From Hydrogenophaga sp. (GTDB lineage: Bacteria; Pseudomonadota; Gammaproteobacteria; Burkholderiales; Burkholderiaceae_C): a stretch of DNA of 64,000 nucleotides. The stretch lies in NCBI GenBank assembly GCA_016741995.1, contig JACVCO010000013.1, forward strand, positions 1 to 64,000. The letters are read 5' to 3'. The notes beneath the pieces are model-generated. The model made no database searches. It was not told where the DNA came from and was given only the letters and a program-made list of their open reading frames with translations. Made by a program: the position numbers and the translations under genes. Shown here piece by piece: positions 52,508 to 61,338 of the stretch (the first letter of the stretch is position 1; every line of letters starts with the position of its first letter).

Positions 52508-53071
52508 CTACTGTGGCTGAGCGCCCTCTTGTCCGGCCAGTGGCGTCGTCAGCCCCGCCAGTTCGAGTTGCATCACGATCATGTTGACGAGCGTCGCCAC
52601 CGACGGCCGCCCGGTATCGATCGTGAAATGAGCCGCCTGCGCATACAAAGGGTGCCGTTGCGCATGCAGCTCGCGCAACTTGGCCAGGGGATCGTCCACC
52701 TGCAACAGCGGTCGATTGCGGTCGTGGCGCAGACGACGGTGCAGCTCCTCGGGCGACGAACGCAAGTACACCACGTGCCCTCGCTGCCGCATGCGCTGCC
52801 GGTTCTCTTCCCGCAGAACGGCGCCGCCACCGGTGGACACCACCGACAGCGCCCCCTGACTCACCTCGTCGATTGCAGCCGCCTCGAGATCCCGAAACGC
52901 GGTCTCGCCTTCACGTTCGAAGTACACACGGATGCTGCAACCGACACGCGCCTCGATGTGGTGATCCACATCGACAAAGGGCAAACCCAGTCGCCGGGCC
53001 AACTGGCGCCCGACGGTGGATTTGCCCGATCCCGGCAGTCCGACGAGGAATACCGAAGCAGAGAGACTCAA
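52508..53071 (-). CDS. aroK: Shikimate kinase
   Basis: Phosphorylates shikimate in the fifth step of the pathway. The 187-residue protein has the P-loop [15 protein letters not shown] at about residue 11, DVDHHIE (shikimate/Mg binding) and [13 protein letters not shown]. The ATG at 53071 overlaps the pilQ stop. The pilQ-aroK-aroB linkage is widely conserved and has no known functional reason. Confidence 0.97.
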   Translation of the reverse strand: MSLSASVFLVGLPGSGKSTVGRQLARRLGLPFVDVDHHIEARVGCSIRVYFEREGETAFRDLEAAAIDEVSQGALSVVSTGGGAVLREENRQRMRQRGHVVYLRSSPEELHRRLRHDRNRPLLQVDDPLAKLRELHAQRHPLYAQAAHFTIDTGRPSVATLVNMIVMQLELAGLTTPLAGQEGAQPQ

Positions 53072-55197
53072 TTGATCGCAGAGCGGCCGAGCACCCTCGG
53101 GGTGATGAAGATCAACAACTCGGAACGCTCATCGATCATGTCGCGCGACTTGAACAGGTTACCCACGCCCGGCAGGTCACCCAACAGAGGCACTTTGCGA
53201 ATCTGATTGCGCTCGGTGCGCTCAAAGATGCCGCCGATGACCACGGTCCCGCCGTTCTCCACCAACACCTGGGTCTGCACGTGCTTGGTGTCGATGGCAA
53301 TGCCGTCCGCCGTCGTCTCACCACGCGTGTCCTTGTTGACGTCCAAGTCCAGGATGATGTTGCCTTCGGGGGTGATCTGGGGCGTCACCTCAAGCTTGAG
53401 GTTCGCCTTGCGGAAAGCGATCGCCGTGGCACCGCTGGACGTGGCGGTCTGGTACGGGAACTCGGTACCTTGCTCGATCAGCGCCTTCACCTGATCAGCC
53501 GTCACCACGCGAGGGCTGGACACCACACGCCCTTTGCCATCCGATTCAAGCGCCGAGATCTCCAGCGCCAGGAAGCGAGAGGCGTTGGGGCTGAAAAGCG
53601 ACAGAGCATAAGTCGCTGCCTGGCCGCTCGCCGGCAAAGCAGGCAAGTTGACAAAGGGAGCAGACGTCAAGTTCGGGCCCGTCGTGACCGCCGAGTAGTT
53701 GCTGCCAAAGCTGCCGCGGACGGGGTTGCCATTCGCAGAACCGAGACTGACATCCCGAATCCCCCCCCCCAGACGCACACCGATCGATTTACCAAAGTCA
53801 TCGTCGGCTTCGACGATGCGGGCTTCAATCAGCACCTGCCGGATGGGAATATCCAATTTGACGATCAACTCCTGCACCTGGGCCAAACGGGACGGAATGT
53901 CCGTCACGAACAACTGGTTGGTGCGCGGCTCGGCAATCACACTGCCACGTGGAGAAAGAATGCGGGCGTTACCACTGGAGCCAGACCCGCCACCGGACGT
54001 TGCGGTGCCCGCCGTCAATTGCCCTGCGATATCGGCCGCCTTGGCATAGTTCATCTGGAACGACTGGGTGCGAACCTGCTCAAGACTCTCGACAGATGCT
54101 CTCGCCTCCAACTCTTGCTTTTCGCGGGCCGCGATTTCATCGCGTGGCGCCACCCAGAGCACATTGCCCGTCTTGCGCAACCCCAGGCCCTTGGCCTGCA
54201 TGATGATTTCAAGAGCCTGATCCCAGGGCACGTCACGCAAGCGCAAGGTCACAGCCCCGGTCACGGTGTCTGACGTCACGATATTGAAGTTCGTGAAATC
54301 AGCAATCACTTGCAACAAGGCACGGACTTCGATGTTCTGAAAGTTGAGTGAAAGCTTTTCACCCGAATAGCCCGGCCCTTGCGTGAGCTTGGAAGGATCG
54401 ATGCGCTGCTCACGCACCTCCAAGACAAACTGATTGTCACTCTGGTAAGCCGAATGCTCCCAGTTGCCTGTGGAGGCAACCACCATACGGACACGATCCC
54501 CATTCTGAGAAGTCGTCACCGTGCGCACCGGCGTACCGAAGTCGGTCACATCAAGCCGGCGACGCAGACCCTCAGGCAAGGAACTCTTCAGGAACTCAAC
54601 GACCAGCCCCATGCCTTCCTGGCGAATGTCCACGCCCACCTGGTTGCTCGGCAGGTCCACGATCACGCGCCCACTGCCGCCCGTTCCGCGGCGAAAATCG
54701 ATGTCACGCAAGGCGCCCACGTCAACGTTGCGGCTTTCAGAGAAAGCCGCAGGCGGAGCGGTTTGCGCTGACACGGCTTCAGAGCGCTCCATCACGACGA
54801 GCAAGGAGTTGCCCTCAATGCGGGTTTGGTACGCGGCCGCTTGCTTCAGATTGATCACGACACGCGTGCGATCACCCGCCTGCACGACGTTAGCCGAGCG
54901 CAGATTGCCTTCGTTGATGTCCACGGTGCTGCGCCCCATGGCGTTGGTCACCCCCTGGAAGTCCAGTGCGATGCGCGCCGGCGATTGCACCGAAAAACCC
55001 GCGGGCACGGCCTTGAGCGGCTCCGAGGTGTTGATGCGAATCACCTCGACACCCGACTGGATGCCGCCCGTGACGGACTGAATCGCAATCTGCGCCTGAG
55101 CCCACGCGGAACTCGCCAACAGGCAGGCAGCTACCCCACCCTTGCACAGCCTCCGCCCCCACGATGCACCAGCCATGGTCTGCTCCGGGTTTTTCAT
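53068..55197 (-). CDS. pilQ: Type IV pilus secretin PilQ
   Basis: The outer-membrane ring through which the pilus passes. The 709-residue precursor has a signal peptide (about 1-35), N-terminal AMIN domains (about 45-270) thought to bind peptidoglycan, an STN/N0 domain and N1 domain, and the C-terminal secretin domain (about 450-705; VPLLGDLPGVGNLFKS). The coding strand has a run of ten G (53761-53770) in codons for LGGGI within the secretin region. It overlaps pilP and aroK by 4 nt. Confidence 0.97.
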   Translation of the reverse strand: MKNPEQTMAGASWGRRLCKGGVAACLLASSAWAQAQIAIQSVTGGIQSGVEVIRINTSEPLKAVPAGFSVQSPARIALDFQGVTNAMGRSTVDINEGNLRSANVVQAGDRTRVVINLKQAAAYQTRIEGNSLLVVMERSEAVSAQTAPPAAFSESRNVDVGALRDIDFRRGTGGSGRVIVDLPSNQVGVDIRQEGMGLVVEFLKSSLPEGLRRRLDVTDFGTPVRTVTTSQNGDRVRMVVASTGNWEHSAYQSDNQFVLEVREQRIDPSKLTQGPGYSGEKLSLNFQNIEVRALLQVIADFTNFNIVTSDTVTGAVTLRLRDVPWDQALEIIMQAKGLGLRKTGNVLWVAPRDEIAAREKQELEARASVESLEQVRTQSFQMNYAKAADIAGQLTAGTATSGGGSGSSGNARILSPRGSVIAEPRTNQLFVTDIPSRLAQVQELIVKLDIPIRQVLIEARIVEADDDFGKSIGVRLGGGIRDVSLGSANGNPVRGSFGSNYSAVTTGPNLTSAPFVNLPALPASGQAATYALSLFSPNASRFLALEISALESDGKGRVVSSPRVVTADQVKALIEQGTEFPYQTATSSGATAIAFRKANLKLEVTPQITPEGNIILDLDVNKDTRGETTADGIAIDTKHVQTQVLVENGGTVVIGGIFERTERNQIRKVPLLGDLPGVGNLFKSRDMIDERSELLIFITPRVLGRSAIN
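53761..53770 (-). repeat. Poly-G tract of ten inside pilQ
   Basis: Ten C in the given strand, ten G in the pilQ coding strand, spanning CTG-GGG-GGG-GGG-ATT (Leu-Gly-Gly-Gly-Ile). The frame is intact at this length. It is the longest homopolymer seen in the window; the next longest are seven. Confidence 0.97.
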
Positions 55198-55733
55198 TTA
55201 GCGTCCTCTACTAACTGCAGCGCCGCCGGGCGCTCGATCCATTCACCTGCGGCGTCCTGCACAACCTCGCGCAGCACAACCTCGGATTCGGTAATGCGGG
55301 TCACTCGCCCGAAGTTCTGCCCCAGATAAGCGCCCGACCGCACTTGATAGAGCAGCCGATCGATCTTGACCAGCGCGACCAGCTGCCCGCCACGGTCCAG
55401 GCTTCCGACCATGGTCATGGCATCCAGCGGAAAGGCTTCCAGCGGTTGGCGGCGGCGAGCCAGCTCGGGCTCGATCAGAGCCGAACTCGCGGCGCTTGCA
55501 GACTGCATGCCCCGCAGCAAGCTGGCCAGCTTTTCCGTGCTGAAGGGTGGGACAAGCCGTTCCGCGTCATACGGTTGCGGCACGAAACGTGTCGGCTCCG
55601 CGATGGGCTGAACGGAAGGCCGGATCGCGTTGCGCTCGGCCTGCATCCATGCCTGCAACTCATCCTGCCCGGAGGACGTGCAACCAACCAACAGAGCAGC
55701 ACCCGATAGCACCAACAAGGCACGAAGCATCAT
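55194..55733 (-). CDS. pilP: Type IV pilus lipoprotein PilP
   Basis: An inner-membrane lipoprotein that links PilNO to the secretin PilQ. The 179-residue precursor has lipobox LLVGC at about 14-18, an extended region and a C-terminal beta domain (KIDRLLYQVRSGAYLGQNFGRV). It overlaps pilO and pilQ by 4 nt. Confidence 0.96.
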   Translation of the reverse strand: MMLRALLVLSGAALLVGCTSSGQDELQAWMQAERNAIRPSVQPIAEPTRFVPQPYDAERLVPPFSTEKLASLLRGMQSASAASSALIEPELARRRQPLEAFPLDAMTMVGSLDRGGQLVALVKIDRLLYQVRSGAYLGQNFGRVTRITESEVVLREVVQDAAGEWIERPAALQLVEDAK

Positions 55734-56413
55734 TTGGCAGCTCCCTTCGCCGGGGCTTTGGCCTTCTGTTGCGCAGCAACCTCTTCCGGATCCAGGTAGC
55801 GGAACGTTTTGGCCACGCCATCCATGGTGAGGTAGCCCTCACGGTTGGTGATAGGCGTCAAGCTGAGGTTGTTGAGGGTCACGATGCGCGAGAGATTGGC
55901 AATGTCCCCGGCAAACAAACCGATGTCGTGATACGTCCCGGTCACACGGATAGAAATCGGCAACTCGGCGTAATACTCGCGCACAGCCACCTGCCCTGGG
56001 CGGAAGAGCTCGAACTGAAGGCTGCGCCCCAAGCCCGCCTGGTTGATGTCGGACAGCAGGGCGTCCATTTCCGCCTTGCTCGGCAGTTGCTTTTCAAGCT
56101 GCGTCACGTACTGCTGCACCTGCTCCAATTGCTTGCGCAATGCGTCCAGATTGACGGCTTGCACCAGCTTCTTCTTGTAGGTATCCCGCAGTTGTTGTTC
56201 TTTCGCCGTCTCGGCCACCAGTTCCTCATCCACGCCTTTGAGCCAGAAGAACCAGAGCGCCGCCACAACGCCCGCACACACAGCCACGAACAGCAAGTTT
56301 CTCGGCAGCGCCGGCCAAAGGGACGGGTCGTTGGGGTCCAACCCCGAGAACTGGGCCTTGAGCTTGGCCTGCAGGGATGTGAAATCGATATTGAGCCCGG
56401 ACTTTTTCGCCAT
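55730..56413 (-). CDS. pilO: Type IV pilus alignment protein PilO
   Basis: Forms a heterodimer with PilN in the inner-membrane alignment complex. The 227-residue protein has a short cytoplasmic N-terminus, one membrane helix (about 39-56), a coiled coil (about 70-115) and a ferredoxin-like periplasmic domain. The ATG at 56413 has ACGAGG 5 nt upstream; a longer frame upstream overlaps pilN and lacks homology. Confidence 0.96.
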   Translation of the reverse strand: MAKKSGLNIDFTSLQAKLKAQFSGLDPNDPSLWPALPRNLLFVAVCAGVVAALWFFWLKGVDEELVAETAKEQQLRDTYKKKLVQAVNLDALRKQLEQVQQYVTQLEKQLPSKAEMDALLSDINQAGLGRSLQFELFRPGQVAVREYYAELPISIRVTGTYHDIGLFAGDIANLSRIVTLNNLSLTPITNREGYLTMDGVAKTFRYLDPEEVAAQQKAKAPAKGAAK

Positions 56414-56423
56414 CGCAACCTCG

Positions 56424-57053
56424 TCAAACCTTGCCTGTGCCGGGGGCACTCGGGCTTGAAGGCACAACCGCAGGCGTTGCGGGCTGCACCGCCTGGGGCC
56501 GACGCAGGCCCACACGCATGGTGAAATTCGCCACGCGACGCGCATCCCGCCCACTGATGGCGGCATTAGAGGACACGATCTCGACCAACTCCGGCCTGAA
56601 CAACGCCGGGCTGTTGTTGGCGAGATTGCGAAGCAACTCGGACACGCGCTCTTGGGATTGGGCCGTTCCAGTCAACAAAACAACGGCGTTTTCCTGCTTC
56701 ATGGTGCGCAGGTAAACCCCCTCGGGCAACTGCTTCACCAATTCCTCCAGCAGATACACCGGCAGATTGCGCCCGGCCTGCAGGTCCTCAACCGCCGTCT
56801 GGCGCGCACGCAGCGAGGCAATCTGGGCCTGTAGCGAGGCAATGTCCTTGATCTCGGCATCGAGCTTGGCGATCTCGCGCGTGAGGAACTGGTTGCGCTC
56901 CTGCTGGGCCGAAATCTGCCCCTGGTACCACGTGAAGACAGCACCGCTGATCACGCCGCCAAGCAGCGCCGACAAGCCCAGCTGGGTGAAGAACTGATCT
57001 TTCTGGCGTTTGCGTGCCGCCTCCCGGTGCGGCAGCAGGTTGATGAGGATCAT
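56424..57053 (-). CDS. pilN: Type IV pilus alignment protein PilN
   Basis: It is 209 residues long, beginning MILINLLPHREAARK: the INLLP motif inserts into the groove of cytoplasmic PilM. One membrane helix (about 22-42), a coiled coil and a ferredoxin-like fold follow, with a Pro/Ala-rich C-terminal tail. It overlaps pilM by 4 nt. Confidence 0.96.
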   Translation of the reverse strand: MILINLLPHREAARKRQKDQFFTQLGLSALLGGVISGAVFTWYQGQISAQQERNQFLTREIAKLDAEIKDIASLQAQIASLRARQTAVEDLQAGRNLPVYLLEELVKQLPEGVYLRTMKQENAVVLLTGTAQSQERVSELLRNLANNSPALFRPELVEIVSSNAAISGRDARRVANFTMRVGLRRPQAVQPATPAVVPSSPSAPGTGKV

Positions 57054-58129
57054 TGGTAGAACCTCCGCAATGCCAGGCCGGTCGAGGTGAGATAAGCCGG
57101 TGATTCACGAGAGATCTTGCGAGCCTGGATGTTCGGCCCGAGCTCCATCGCATCGAACGGATTGATCAACATGCAGGCGAACGAGGTCTGGTGCGTCACC
57201 GCCTCGGTCAAACCCAGCAGGGCCGCGCTGCCACCCGCCAACAGGATGTGATCGATCTTGTTGTATGGCGTGCTGGTAAAGAAGAACTGAAGCGCCCGAC
57301 CCACCTCTTGTGCAAGGCTCTCGATGAACGGGTCGAGCACCGCTGTTTGATAGTCTTCCGGCAGGTCGCCTGAGCGCTTCTTGGCTTCGGCCTCATCGGC
57401 CGAGAAACCGTATTGCCGAATGATCAACTGCGTGAGCTGGCTGCCACCGAAGGCCTGATCCCGCTCGTAGAGCACCTCGTCGTTGCGCATCACTTGCAGG
57501 CTGGTGGTCATGGAGCCGATTTCAAACAAGGCCACCAGCGCGTCCACACCCTGATTGGGCAAGGTTTCGATGACTCGCCCTGCAGCCAGGCGCGACGCGT
57601 AGGACTCCACATCCATCACCACGGGCTTGAGGCCCGCAGCTTCCGCCAGGCCTTGCCGATCGGACACCTTCTCTTTGCGGGAGGCAGCGATCAGTACCTC
57701 GACATCACCCACCGAGGTGGTGCTGGGTCCCACGACACAGAAGTCGAGGCTGACTTCATCCAGCGAGAAGGGGATGTACTGGTTGGCTTCGGACTCGACC
57801 TGAGCCTCCAGCTCCTTGTCCGACATGCCGCCGGGCAGGATGATCTTCTTGGTGATCACCGCGGAAGCGGGCAAAGCCAGCGCCACGTTTTTCGTTTTGG
57901 CGCCGCTCTTGCGAACCACACGGCGCAAGGCGTCGGCCACCTCATCGAATTTCTCGATGTTGCCATCGGTGATCCAGCCGCGCTCCAGCGGCTCCATCGC
58001 ACATCGCTCGAGCACGAATTCGCCCGCGCGATTGCGACTGAGCTCAACCAACTTGACGCTGGAGGAACTGACATCGATGCCCAGCAAGGGCGCCGGCTCT
58101 CGGCTGAATAGCGATCCCAATGAGATCAA
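57050..58129 (-). CDS. pilM: Type IV pilus actin-like protein PilM
   Basis: A cytoplasmic actin/FtsA-fold ATP-binding protein that docks PilN. It is about 359 residues long, with the phosphate-1 motif LLGIDVSSSSVKLVEL near the N-terminus and HILLAGGSAALLG near the end. No ATG fits; TTG at 58129 gives the usual start ISLGSLF, while a TTG at 58141 would add four residues. First gene of pilMNOPQ, divergent from the PBP1A gene. Confidence 0.95.
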   Translation of the reverse strand: MISLGSLFSREPAPLLGIDVSSSSVKLVELSRNRAGEFVLERCAMEPLERGWITDGNIEKFDEVADALRRVVRKSGAKTKNVALALPASAVITKKIILPGGMSDKELEAQVESEANQYIPFSLDEVSLDFCVVGPSTTSVGDVEVLIAASRKEKVSDRQGLAEAAGLKPVVMDVESYASRLAAGRVIETLPNQGVDALVALFEIGSMTTSLQVMRNDEVLYERDQAFGGSQLTQLIIRQYGFSADEAEAKKRSGDLPEDYQTAVLDPFIESLAQEVGRALQFFFTSTPYNKIDHILLAGGSAALLGLTEAVTHQTSFACMLINPFDAMELGPNIQARKISRESPAYLTSTGLALRRFYQ

Positions 58130-58184
58130 GGTGGCCCCCAAATCGCGTGGCGCGCAAGCACGCCATACTTAAGAATTCACTTCA

Positions 58185-58213
58185 ATGCTAGCAGTAAGCC
58201 CATTGAGCAGCAA
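58185..58213 (-). promoter_or_regulatory. Candidate promoter of pilMNOPQ
   Basis: TTGCTG (58208-58213), a 17-bp spacer and TAGCAT (58185-58190) on the minus strand, about 55 bp before the pilM start in an AT-richer stretch. A perfect TTGACA at 58245-58250 lacks a partner -10 box. Also in this intergenic region is CACGGG-G-CCCGTG (58264-58276). Confidence 0.3.
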
Positions 58214-58368
58214 AGATTTTTTGCCTCATGCACAAATCGAAACGTTGTCAAAAGCCGACGTGTCACGGGGCCCGTGTGATGCATTGAACGAAACCGTTCC
58301 AACCCCATCACAGATCCCCGAGGCGCCCCTCCAATGAAACCCTGCCGCCGTCGAAGCCGACTCCTACA

Positions 58369-60816
58369 ATGTCGGCCCACCTGCCCCGAATTCGCATGAC
58401 CCAAGACAACAGGCCCTCGAACGGCAGCGCTGCGAAGGCAGTATCTGCGGCCCCCCGCACGCTCGCCTTCATCGGGCGCTTGGTGGTGGCTGCCGCCGGA
58501 CTGGCGGCGGCGGGTGTTGCGGCCGTGCTGATTGCTGTCGGCATCGCGCTCGCCGTTGCGTATCCCAACCTTCCCGACGTCACCGGACTGGCGGACTACA
58601 GGCCCAAGCTGCCGTTGCGCGTGCTCGCGGCGAACGGGCAGCTCATCGGCGAATTCGGCGAAGAGCGGCGCAACCTGCTCACCATCGACCAGATCCCCGA
58701 CGTGATGAAGCACGCGGTGCTCGCGATCGAAGACGCCCGCTTCTTCGAGCACAGCGGAGTGGACTACCGCGGCATGGTGCGTGCGGCACTGGCCAACCTG
58801 CGCGAGGCCAAGAGTCAGGGCGCATCCACGATCACCATGCAGGTGGCGCGCAACGTGTATCTGTCGGCCGAGAAGAGCTACACGCGCAAGATCTATGAGG
58901 TGCTGCTGACCTTCAAGCTCGAGCACCTGCTCACCAAGGAGCAGATCCTCGAGATCTACATGAACCAGATCTTCCTGGGGCAACGCGCCTACGGCTTTGC
59001 GTCGGCCTCACAGATCTATTTCGGCAAACCGCTGCAGGACGTGACGATCGCCGAAGCCGCGCTGCTGGCCGGGCTGCCGCAAGCCCCCTCGGCCTACAAC
59101 CCGCTGCGCAATCCCAAGCGCGCCTACGCCCGGCAACGCTACATCATCGACCGCATGGTCGAGAACGGCTTCATTACCGCCGGGCAGGCCGAGCAGGCCA
59201 AAGCCCAGCCGATCAAGCTGCGCCCACCGGTGCGCGAAGACAACCTGCAGGGCGAGTTCGTGGCCGAGATGGCCCGTCAGGCCATCGTGGCGCAGTACGG
59301 TGAAGCCGCCTACACGCGGGGCCTGGTGGTGACCACCACCATCGATCCCCGCGCCCAGCAGGTGGCGTACCGCGCGGTGCGCCAAGGCGTGCTCGACTAC
59401 GAACGCCGCCAGTTCTACCGCGGCCCCGAGTTGTTCATCGATCTGCCGGCCGACGCCCAGCAGCGGGACACCGCCATCGATGAAGCCCTGGCAGAACGCC
59501 CCGACAACGGCGACCTGCTCTCGGCTGTTGTGCTTGAAGTCAGCCCCCGCCGGGTGGTGGTCGTGCGACAGGACGGTGACCCGATCGAGATCACGGGCGA
59601 AGGCCTGCGCCCGGTGCAATCGGGCCTATCCGAAAAGGCGGGGCCGAACATCAAGATCCGCCCGGGCGCCTTGGTCCGCGTGGTCAAGGTGGACGAGAAA
59701 TCCTGGCGCATCACGCAGTTGCCCGAGGTCGAGTCGGCGTTCGTCGCGCTGGACCCGCGCAGCGGCCGCATTTCGGCCCTGGTCGGCGGTTTCGACTTCA
59801 ACAAGAGCAAGTTCAACCACGTCACCCAGGCCTGGCGCCAACCGGGCTCGAGCTTCAAGCCTTTCATCTACTCGGCGGCGCTTGAAAAAGGGCTCACGCC
59901 CATGACCGTGGTCAACGATGCGCCGCTCTTTTACTCGGCGACCGAAACCGGTGGCAAGCCGTGGGAACCCAAGAACTACGACGGCCAGTTCGAGGGACCC
60001 ATGTCGGTGCGCCGCGCCCTCGCGAAATCCAAGAACATGGTGTCGATCCGTGTGCTGCAGCTGGTGGGCACGCAGAGCGCCCAGGACTGGGTCACGCGCT
60101 TCGGGTTCGATACCGACAAACACCCGCCCTACCTCACCATGGCGCTGGGCGCGGGTTCGGTCACGCCGCTGCAGATGGTCACGGCGTATTCCGTGTTCGC
60201 CAATGGCGGCCACCGCGTCGCGCCAGTGCTCATCACCCGCGTGACCGACTCGCGCGGCCACGTGCTTTACGAAGTGCCTCAGACCACTCTCGACAACGCC
60301 CCGCGCGCCATCGAACCCCGCAACGCCTTCGTGATGAACAGCCTGCTGCAGGAAATCACCCGCTCGGGCACCGCCGCGCGGGCGCAGGCCGTGCTCAAGC
60401 GCAACGACCTCTATGGCAAAACAGGCACCACCAACGACGCGGTGGACGCCTGGTTCGTGGGCTTCCAGCCAACCCTGGCGGCCGCGGCCTGGGTGGGCTA
60501 TGACACCCCACGCAACCTGGGCAGCCGGGAAACCGGTGGCGGCCTCGCTCTGCCGATCTGGATCTCCTTCATGCAGGAGATGCTCAAGGACGTGCCCGTT
60601 GCGCCGTATGCCCCACCACCCGGCGTGGTCAACGTCGGCGGCGAGTGGTACTACGAAGAATTCGGCCCCGGCAACGGCGTGCACGGCATCGGTCTGGGCG
60701 ACCCCTGGCCCGGTGCGCCGGGTGGCACGGAAGTGGATGCCAACGGCATGCCGTTGGCGGCGCCGCTCCCGCAGGTGGAGGAGCGCCGCAGCATCCTCGA
60801 CCTGTTCAGGAACTGA
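58369..60816 (+). CDS. mrcA: Penicillin-binding protein 1A (bifunctional)
   Basis: A class A PBP: glycan polymerisation by the GT51 domain ([15 protein letters not shown], catalytic Glu121) and cross-linking by the transpeptidase domain (SSFK with Ser494, SKN at 554, KTGTT at 684), with an OB-like insert between. It is 815 residues long with one N-terminal membrane helix (about 32-62). The ATG at 58396 is an alternative start; TACAAT overlapping the first ATG could be the -10 box, which would favour 58396. Its end overlaps the convergent cyaY by 11 bp. Confidence 0.95.
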   Translation: MSAHLPRIRMTQDNRPSNGSAAKAVSAAPRTLAFIGRLVVAAAGLAAAGVAAVLIAVGIALAVAYPNLPDVTGLADYRPKLPLRVLAANGQLIGEFGEERRNLLTIDQIPDVMKHAVLAIEDARFFEHSGVDYRGMVRAALANLREAKSQGASTITMQVARNVYLSAEKSYTRKIYEVLLTFKLEHLLTKEQILEIYMNQIFLGQRAYGFASASQIYFGKPLQDVTIAEAALLAGLPQAPSAYNPLRNPKRAYARQRYIIDRMVENGFITAGQAEQAKAQPIKLRPPVREDNLQGEFVAEMARQAIVAQYGEAAYTRGLVVTTTIDPRAQQVAYRAVRQGVLDYERRQFYRGPELFIDLPADAQQRDTAIDEALAERPDNGDLLSAVVLEVSPRRVVVVRQDGDPIEITGEGLRPVQSGLSEKAGPNIKIRPGALVRVVKVDEKSWRITQLPEVESAFVALDPRSGRISALVGGFDFNKSKFNHVTQAWRQPGSSFKPFIYSAALEKGLTPMTVVNDAPLFYSATETGGKPWEPKNYDGQFEGPMSVRRALAKSKNMVSIRVLQLVGTQSAQDWVTRFGFDTDKHPPYLTMALGAGSVTPLQMVTAYSVFANGGHRVAPVLITRVTDSRGHVLYEVPQTTLDNAPRAIEPRNAFVMNSLLQEITRSGTAARAQAVLKRNDLYGKTGTTNDAVDAWFVGFQPTLAAAAWVGYDTPRNLGSRETGGGLALPIWISFMQEMLKDVPVAPYAPPPGVVNVGGEWYYEEFGPGNGVHGIGLGDPWPGAPGGTEVDANGMPLAAPLPQVEERRSILDLFRN

Positions 60817-61135
60817 AGCGCAGCGGCTGGCCGGATTGTTCGCTGGCGTAGCGGCTCAGGTTCTCGAAGAACTCGCCGTTGCCTTTGGTGTCCATCCAGC
60901 TGTGGCCATCGTGCTTGTAGTGAAAGCCGCCAGCGCGCGCGGCCAGCCACACCTCGTGCAAGGGCTTCTGCAGGTTGATCACGATCTGGCTGCGGTTGGG
61001 AAACGTCAGCGTGATCATGCCGCCCACGCGCTGGTTGTCGATGTCCGCGTCGCTGTCCTCGTTGATGCGGTCGCAGGCCAGTTCGACCGCCTTCAGCAAG
61101 GCTTCGGCACGGTCCTGGTATTCAAGGTCGGTCAT
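60806..61135 (-). CDS. cyaY: Frataxin homologue CyaY
   Basis: An iron-binding modulator of iron-sulfur cluster assembly on IscS/IscU. It is 109 residues long, with the acidic first helix ([18 protein letters not shown] and downstream [12 protein letters not shown]) and the conserved beta-sheet ([46 protein letters not shown]). Its start codon is 11 bp from the divergent lptM start, inside a 36-bp dyad that carries TAGAAT boxes on both strands. Confidence 0.95.
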   Translation of the reverse strand: MTDLEYQDRAEALLKAVELACDRINEDSDADIDNQRVGGMITLTFPNRSQIVINLQKPLHEVWLAARAGGFHYKHDGHSWMDTKGNGEFFENLSRYASEQSGQPLRFSS

Positions 61136-61170
61136 AGAATGCGCGCATGTTCAGGTGGCTGCGCATTCTA
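61135..61170. promoter_or_regulatory. 36-bp perfect dyad over the cyaY/lptM divergent starts
   Basis: TAGAATGCGC (61135-61144) and GCGCATTCTA (61161-61170) are exact inverted copies with a 16-bp spacer that contains the lptM start codon (61147). Each arm supplies a TAGAAT box (5 of 6 to the -10 consensus) facing outward to its gene. The plus-strand box lies 6 bp before the lptM ATG, so that transcript would be leaderless or nearly so. Confidence 0.55.
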
Positions 61171-61338
61171 GGTTTCCGCTCCGGCCCCGCTCGGGCCATG
61201 GCTTTGGCGCTGTGCTTGTCGAGCTTGGCAGCGTGCGGGCAGAAGGGCCGCCTCTACCTGCCTCCGCCCCCGTCGGCCGACCCCACGACCCAACCCACCC
61301 ATGCCCCTGCCCGCGCACCTGACGCTTCACCAAGGTGA
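61147..61338 (+). CDS. lptM: LPS-assembly lipoprotein LptM (YifL-like)
   Basis: A small lipoprotein that helps fold the LptD/LptE outer-membrane translocon. The 63-residue precursor has a signal sequence and lipobox LAAC at about 27-30, followed by the family's [12 protein letters not shown] and a Pro-rich tail. No ribosome-binding site can be placed between the dyad's TAGAAT and the ATG. The last 38 nt overlap the start of lysA in another frame. Confidence 0.9.
   Translation: MFRWLRILGFRSGPARAMALALCLSSLAACGQKGRLYLPPPPSADPTTQPTHAPARAPDASPR

Noticed and set aside
53761-53770. Frameshift in pilQ at the poly-G run
   Set aside because: At ten G the frame is open throughout 53068-55197 and both flanks match the secretin family, so the gene is intact as given.
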